Source of the DNA: Bdellovibrionaceae bacterium UBA2339
GTDB taxonomy: Bacteria; Bdellovibrionota; Bdellovibrionia; Bdellovibrionales; JAMPXM01
Assembly (NCBI GenBank): GCA_002344785.1
Contig: DDUL01000035.1
Span: 71,297 to 135,296 of the forward strand
Direction: 5' to 3'
DNA length: 64,000 nt
A program made the position numbers and the translations under genes. The notes beneath the pieces are model-generated. The model saw only the letters and a list, made by a program, of their open reading frames with translations. It was not told where the DNA came from and searched no databases. Below, in pieces: positions 60,374 to 64,000 of this stretch; positions within the stretch are counted from its first letter, which is position 1, and each line of letters opens with the position of its first letter.

Positions 60374-61738
60374 TTAGTTGCCGCAACCGACTTGCGGTCC
60401 ACCGGCCGCATCGCGAATGTAGCCGCGATACTCGACGCGCATCTCTTCGGCCTCCGCGCCGATGGCCAATACACCCAATCGCGCGACACTGCCGTACACG
60501 TTCTCTAAGGGATGACCTTCAATCGAAATCTTCAAATCCGAAACGCAAAGGCGCTTGTACACAGCGCCGGGCGAATTCAACGACTCCGTCGGACCTTTTT
60601 CCGAGTGCGAACGCAAAAACCCACCGATCAGCTGACAGCCGACCATGTAGATCGTCGGCTCGGCCGTCACATCATCGGCGCGCACAATCGACGGAATACC
60701 CTCTTGCAGAATCACCTCTTCGACTTCGCGTCCACCCTTTGCCGCTTTCATTTTTTTGCGAGTCTTGTAATTGAGCTGAAGGATTTCTTCACCGGAACTC
60801 ACGCGCATCACGCCCAAGCCATAGGTGCCGGAGTTGTTTTTCACGAATAAAAACGGATCATCCTGCACGCCGTGCTCGCGGTTTTTCACCCGCAGTCTGT
60901 CCAGCATTTGCTGAGTCCGCTGCGCCAGCGACTCGCGACTTTTGTCGTCGCTCAAATCGAAGTTCTCAAACAACTCCGTCTCGACCGTGAGTAGCCACGG
61001 ATCAACTTGAATGATGTGCGCGAACTCGGTCGCCAGACGGTTGTAATGGCGAAAGTAGTTCGACTTTTTGCGCTGCCACCAGCCCAGCTCACGCGGTGGA
61101 TTCAGCGGCATCTGCAAGGATTCGCCCCATTCGGAGTAGAACTCGGAGAAGTCGTTATTCGACACCACCAAGTCCGGAAAGAATCCCGAGTCCACCCCAC
61201 AGCAGCGAATCTCGCCGCCTTCAAACTCGGCGCGCGTCACCTGTACGATGAAGCCGCTTGCGGATTGCATTTCTTTGACGCCTTCTTTGAGGCGCGGAAT
61301 GCCGATCTTCACTTCCAAATCTGCGGCCCGCAAAATCTCCACCAAGCGATGCACATTCTCCCAATAGTAGGGATTGTTGGTGTGCTCTTCGGTGATGAGA
61401 AGTAGTCGACGGACCGGACCGCCATCGCGACCGCGATAGTGGCGATCCAAGTAGTAGCGGACGGCTTCGGGCGCGGACTCGCGATCCGTCGGACAAATGT
61501 TGTTGAATCCCGCTGGGTAAATGTTGCCGTCGACGTTGGCGACTTTGAAGCCGGAGTCGCGAATGTCAAAACTTGAATAGAAAGGTAGGACCGCCGCGTG
61601 TCGCTGACTTTGATACCACTCCATCAACTTGTCGTGATGGCGCACGATCGCGTGATGGAGAAGATCATTTTGCGCAGTTGAAACTCGTCCCGACCAATTT
61701 GCAGTGCCCATCGTGGACTCAGACTTCGTGATGTTCAT
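60374..61738 (-). CDS. gshA: glutamate-cysteine ligase, type III (GshA family, PF08886-like)
   Basis: 454 residues. It matches the GshA family first described in Acidithiobacillus: FKVANVDGNIYPAGFNNICP, RLLLITEEHTNNPYYWENVH, DPFLFVKNNSGTYGLGVMRV (nucleotide-binding region) and QEGIPSIVRADDVTAEPTIY. It ligates Glu and Cys in glutathione synthesis, using ATP. GAGGT precedes ATG 61738, which overlaps the EI24 gene stop. No gshB is in the window. Name inferred from remembered family sequence. Confidence 0.85.
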   Translation of the reverse strand: MNITKSESTMGTANWSGRVSTAQNDLLHHAIVRHHDKLMEWYQSQRHAAVLPFYSSFDIRDSGFKVANVDGNIYPAGFNNICPTDRESAPEAVRYYLDRHYRGRDGGPVRRLLLITEEHTNNPYYWENVHRLVEILRAADLEVKIGIPRLKEGVKEMQSASGFIVQVTRAEFEGGEIRCCGVDSGFFPDLVVSNNDFSEFYSEWGESLQMPLNPPRELGWWQRKKSNYFRHYNRLATEFAHIIQVDPWLLTVETELFENFDLSDDKSRESLAQRTQQMLDRLRVKNREHGVQDDPFLFVKNNSGTYGLGVMRVSSGEEILQLNYKTRKKMKAAKGGREVEEVILQEGIPSIVRADDVTAEPTIYMVGCQLIGGFLRSHSEKGPTESLNSPGAVYKRLCVSDLKISIEGHPLENVYGSVARLGVLAIGAEAEEMRVEYRGYIRDAAGGPQVGCGN

Positions 61739-62532
61739 TGTGGACCTCGAGGGGACGTGGGGTTCTGGCTTAAGGCTTTCGCCGAAAGCGCCAACATTTC
61801 AGCGCCGCCGACGACGGCCGCGGGGACGATGAGCATGTTCAGACCGGGGATCAACATGAGGCCACCTAAAGAAAAGGCAAGGCCCAGCACTTGAGATTTG
61901 TGCGCCAACAAAAATTGCCAGCGCGCGCCCAAGCCCCACTCCATGCCCTCGAAACTGTAATCGAAAAGATCCACAGCGACGATGATCGCAAAGCCAATCA
62001 CGGCGAGAATGTTCAAGCCCGGAATGAAAGAGCACACAAACAAAACTCCGGCGAGGGCGCCAAAGATCAACGCCTTCACCAAGGAGACGGCCAACATGCG
62101 TGCGCTCAAGCGCATCCAATGACCGAACGCGAAGGGCAGATCTGCTTTGGCTTGAAAGTGTATCAAGGCGCGCTCTGCCAGTAGCGCCAGAAACGGCGCT
62201 GCGATCAGCTTGGCGATGACATACAGAAGTAAACCTGAACCCACCAAGCCCATCGGCCACAGGCCAATTGCCAAGAGCCACCAGATCAATCCGCCATCGG
62301 CAGCGCCCACCGCCAGCGCACCCCAGGTCGCCCACGCCGGAACTTGCGCGCTCAACATCGAGATCGCCCAGCCAATTCCCAGCACAAAAACAATGAGTGA
62401 AACCGCAAATGGCGCGAGCGCCCAGAACATCAACTCACGTTTCTGAAAAACCCAGCGCACGCCGCGAAAGGGCGAGCTGACGCCCAACCAAAATCTCGCC
62501 CAAACGCTCATCGATGATGCCTTCACGCTCAC
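61735..62532 (-). CDS. EI24/CysZ-like membrane protein
   Basis: 265 residues, with about five hydrophobic segments (near 38-62, 70-120, 148-172 and 172-190, 222-250). SPFRGVRWVFQKRELMFWAL and VDLFDYSFEGMEWGLGARWQ are characteristic of the EI24 domain, which includes the sulfate transporter CysZ. Next to gshA (ATGA overlap) a link to sulfur or cysteine supply is attractive, though not proven. GTG 62532 overlaps the lipoprotein stop; ATG 62511 is an alternative start. Confidence 0.85.
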   Translation of the reverse strand: MSVKASSMSVWARFWLGVSSPFRGVRWVFQKRELMFWALAPFAVSLIVFVLGIGWAISMLSAQVPAWATWGALAVGAADGGLIWWLLAIGLWPMGLVGSGLLLYVIAKLIAAPFLALLAERALIHFQAKADLPFAFGHWMRLSARMLAVSLVKALIFGALAGVLFVCSFIPGLNILAVIGFAIIVAVDLFDYSFEGMEWGLGARWQFLLAHKSQVLGLAFSLGGLMLIPGLNMLIVPAAVVGGAEMLALSAKALSQNPTSPRGPQ

Positions 62533-63770
62533 TCCTCACCCGGAAAACTCGGCTGCGCCTCAACGCTGCGACCACCCGCTCCCCGCCGACCCGGCGCTCG
62601 CATTTCCAAAGGCGGCTGATCCAGCATCACGGCACTTTGTATGGACTCGTCGAGCTGATCCATGAACTGCGCGATCTTCCGCACCGGCTCGCGTTTTGAT
62701 TCGGCACCCAAGTCATCCACCAAAATCAACGAGCGCAATTGCGAGGCCACGTCATTGAGTCGCGACAGGCGACGCCAGCGCTCCACTTGCTGTTCGCGAA
62801 GGCCCACCACGAGTTCGGCTGAAGCCGGCGCCGGCAGCGCATCGATGGATTGCCGTAAAGCCTGATAGGCGCTCATCAACTCTTCGGCCGCTAGACTCGC
62901 CCAAGGTTCAACGCCAAACTCCGCGGCTTGCAGCAGATGAATCTGCGAGCGTTCGAGCGGACGCAGATGTTCTTCAAAGCGACTCCACATCACCGGCGTC
63001 TGTGGCCGATGACCCATGGAATACAAAATCCGCGGCAACCATTCCGGTCGCGCGTTTTTCCCTAGCTCCGCGCGCAGTCGCGCCAAGGCCTTTTCACTCT
63101 TTGAGAAGTAGCGATCAGCTTCACTGAAGTTTCCGGCACTCGCGTAAGCGGCTGCAAGTCGCGCCGGTAGCTCGGCTTCCGCGACTTCGCGCGGAAGCTT
63201 GGCGGCGCGCGCTTCCGCATCCTTCAGTGTCGCTAAGACCAGGTCTTCTTCGCCCAAGGCTTCCAGGGCGATGGCCCTTCGCAAGAGCGCCAAACCCTGC
63301 AAGCGCGGGCGATCCGCGGAAATTTCCGCGACGTTTCGAAAGCGCGCCTCGGCCTCGGGCCATTGCTTCATGCCTTCGTGCGCCCGACCCAAGTTGAAAA
63401 TCGCCGCGAGCGTCCAGGGTGTTGTCGGTTGATCGGTGAGAAACTTCGCCAACGCATCCGCCGCCTTGGCGAAATCACCCCGATCCAATTCAGCGACGGC
63501 CTGTCGATACGCCAGCGGTGCCTCGCGAGGAAGCTTGGCCGAAGCCGTGTACGGATCATCCAAACCGATCAGCGCGCGCGCCCAAGATGTCGCGGACTTT
63601 CCTGGCATCAGCGAACACGCCGAGGTCACAAGCAGCATCAAAAAAACGAAAAGACCAGTTGCCCAACGCGTTCTGCATGTCTGTCCAAAATCCACGATCA
63701 ATTCGAGTGGCTGGCGACTGAGATGCGTCGTCTTCGACATAGAATTCGGCGATTCAGAATTCGACGACAT
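62529..63770 (-). CDS. TPR lipoprotein
   Basis: 413 residues. ATG 63770 follows GAGGAG placed 8 bases upstream and overlapping the previous gene's stop; a TTG at 63785 lacks this. Lipobox TSAC. TPR-like repeats follow: AYRQAVAELDRGDFAKAADA, LGRAHEGMKQWPEAEARF, LAAAYASAGNFSEADRYF. The C-terminus is Pro/Gly-rich. It is an outer- or inner-membrane lipoprotein scaffold. It sits in an operon with the EI24 and gshA genes, by overlap. Confidence 0.88.
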   Translation of the reverse strand: MSSNSESPNSMSKTTHLSRQPLELIVDFGQTCRTRWATGLFVFLMLLVTSACSLMPGKSATSWARALIGLDDPYTASAKLPREAPLAYRQAVAELDRGDFAKAADALAKFLTDQPTTPWTLAAIFNLGRAHEGMKQWPEAEARFRNVAEISADRPRLQGLALLRRAIALEALGEEDLVLATLKDAEARAAKLPREVAEAELPARLAAAYASAGNFSEADRYFSKSEKALARLRAELGKNARPEWLPRILYSMGHRPQTPVMWSRFEEHLRPLERSQIHLLQAAEFGVEPWASLAAEELMSAYQALRQSIDALPAPASAELVVGLREQQVERWRRLSRLNDVASQLRSLILVDDLGAESKREPVRKIAQFMDQLDESIQSAVMLDQPPLEMRAPGRRGAGGRSVEAQPSFPGEE

Positions 63771-63781
63771 GCGGTCACTCC

Positions 63782-64000
63782 TCAAGGGTGTGGCGTTGAA
63801 TTTGAGGGCCGTTGGTCAGGTGACTTCGCGCTTTGCGGCAAACTCTCGGCCAAGGCTTCCAAATCTTCGATGCCATACAAATCTTGGCGATACTCAGGCA
63901 CGCGAAGCAACACGACTTTCGCATCCAGACGCTGAGCGAAGTTCGAAAGTGCCTTAAAGCGCTGTTGATGATCGCGGCGACGCAGCTCATAGGCCGCGGC
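63782..64000 (-). CDS. 3' end of an upstream gene in the same operon (partial)
   Basis: The minus-strand frame is open from the window edge to TGA 63784-63782, 72 residues: it starts AAAYELRRRDHQQRFKALSN and contains RLDAKVVLLRVPEYRQDLYG before a polar tail. It is basic, helical and ends 11 bases before the lipoprotein start, whose GAGGAG overlaps this stop codon. The 5' part lies outside the window, so no family can be given. Confidence 0.75.
   Translation of the reverse strand, partial: AAAYELRRRDHQQRFKALSNFAQRLDAKVVLLRVPEYRQDLYGIEDLEALAESLPQSAKSPDQRPSNSTPHP

Noticed and set aside
1..64000. CRISPR arrays, insertion sequences, integrases and prophage genes
   Set aside because: No regularly spaced repeats, transposase motifs or phage structural genes were found anywhere in the window.

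Overview
The window looks like chromosomal core sequence from a Bdellovibrio-like member of the Bdellovibrionota. This is inferred from content only; I ran no search. The pointers are a TIGR02147/DUF4423-type regulator (typical of Bdellovibrio and Fibrobacter), an MglA polarity GTPase directly behind dnaX-ybaB-recR, a type-III glutamate-cysteine ligase, and many small exported proteins, lipoproteins and signalling proteins of unknown function. By eye the DNA is moderately GC-rich, genes are tightly packed with many ATGA-type overlaps, and GTG/TTG starts are common. I see no insertion sequence, prophage, CRISPR array or rRNA.

Layout. 1-8.5 kb holds small exported or outer-membrane proteins, a HigBA-like toxin-antitoxin pair with a palindromic operator, a VOC protein, an exported EEP phosphodiesterase and a PLP decarboxylase. 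9.1-13 kb is a compact signalling operon: Hpt protein, REC protein, cytosolic hybrid histidine kinase, a small protein and a 326-aa protein of unknown function. A long intergenic region with inverted and direct repeats precedes it. 13-20.4 kb has a YedI-like membrane protein, an exported phospholipase-D-like protein, two tandem paralogues of unknown function and an exported YwqK/MORN-like protein. 20.5-28.8 kb has an RlmK-like methyltransferase, an MFS transporter, the TIGR02147 regulator, a lipoprotein, a YiiX-like hydrolase, a YgjP-like peptidase and an SrkA-like kinase.

28.9-36.3 kb is a housekeeping block: SRP RNA, dnaX, ybaB, recR, mglA, a branched-chain aminotransferase, nadA and a membrane histidine kinase. 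37-45.6 kb has a possible PilZ protein behind a structured leader, a class-V aminotransferase, a metzincin lipoprotein overlapping a free-methionine-sulfoxide reductase and a TonB-like protein, a possible lytic transglycosylase, tRNA-Val(UAC), and a TPR/winged-helix regulator coupled to an exported protein. 47-58.3 kb has an SGNH hydrolase and a protein-quality-control run (lon, DEAD-box helicase, clpX, clpP, then divergent leucyl aminopeptidase) without a trigger-factor gene next to clpP. The right end carries the operon [partial gene]-TPR lipoprotein-EI24/CysZ-like-gshA.

The best candidates for something undescribed are the five-gene phosphorelay operon with its repeat-rich upstream region, the long hairpin leader before the PilZ-like gene (37042-37106), the closed-stem element between SRP RNA and dnaX (29087-29173), and an inverted repeat that would mask the ribosome-binding site of a 75-aa protein (3259-3302). 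All RNA and operator proposals come from hand-read complementarity and need folding and conservation tests.
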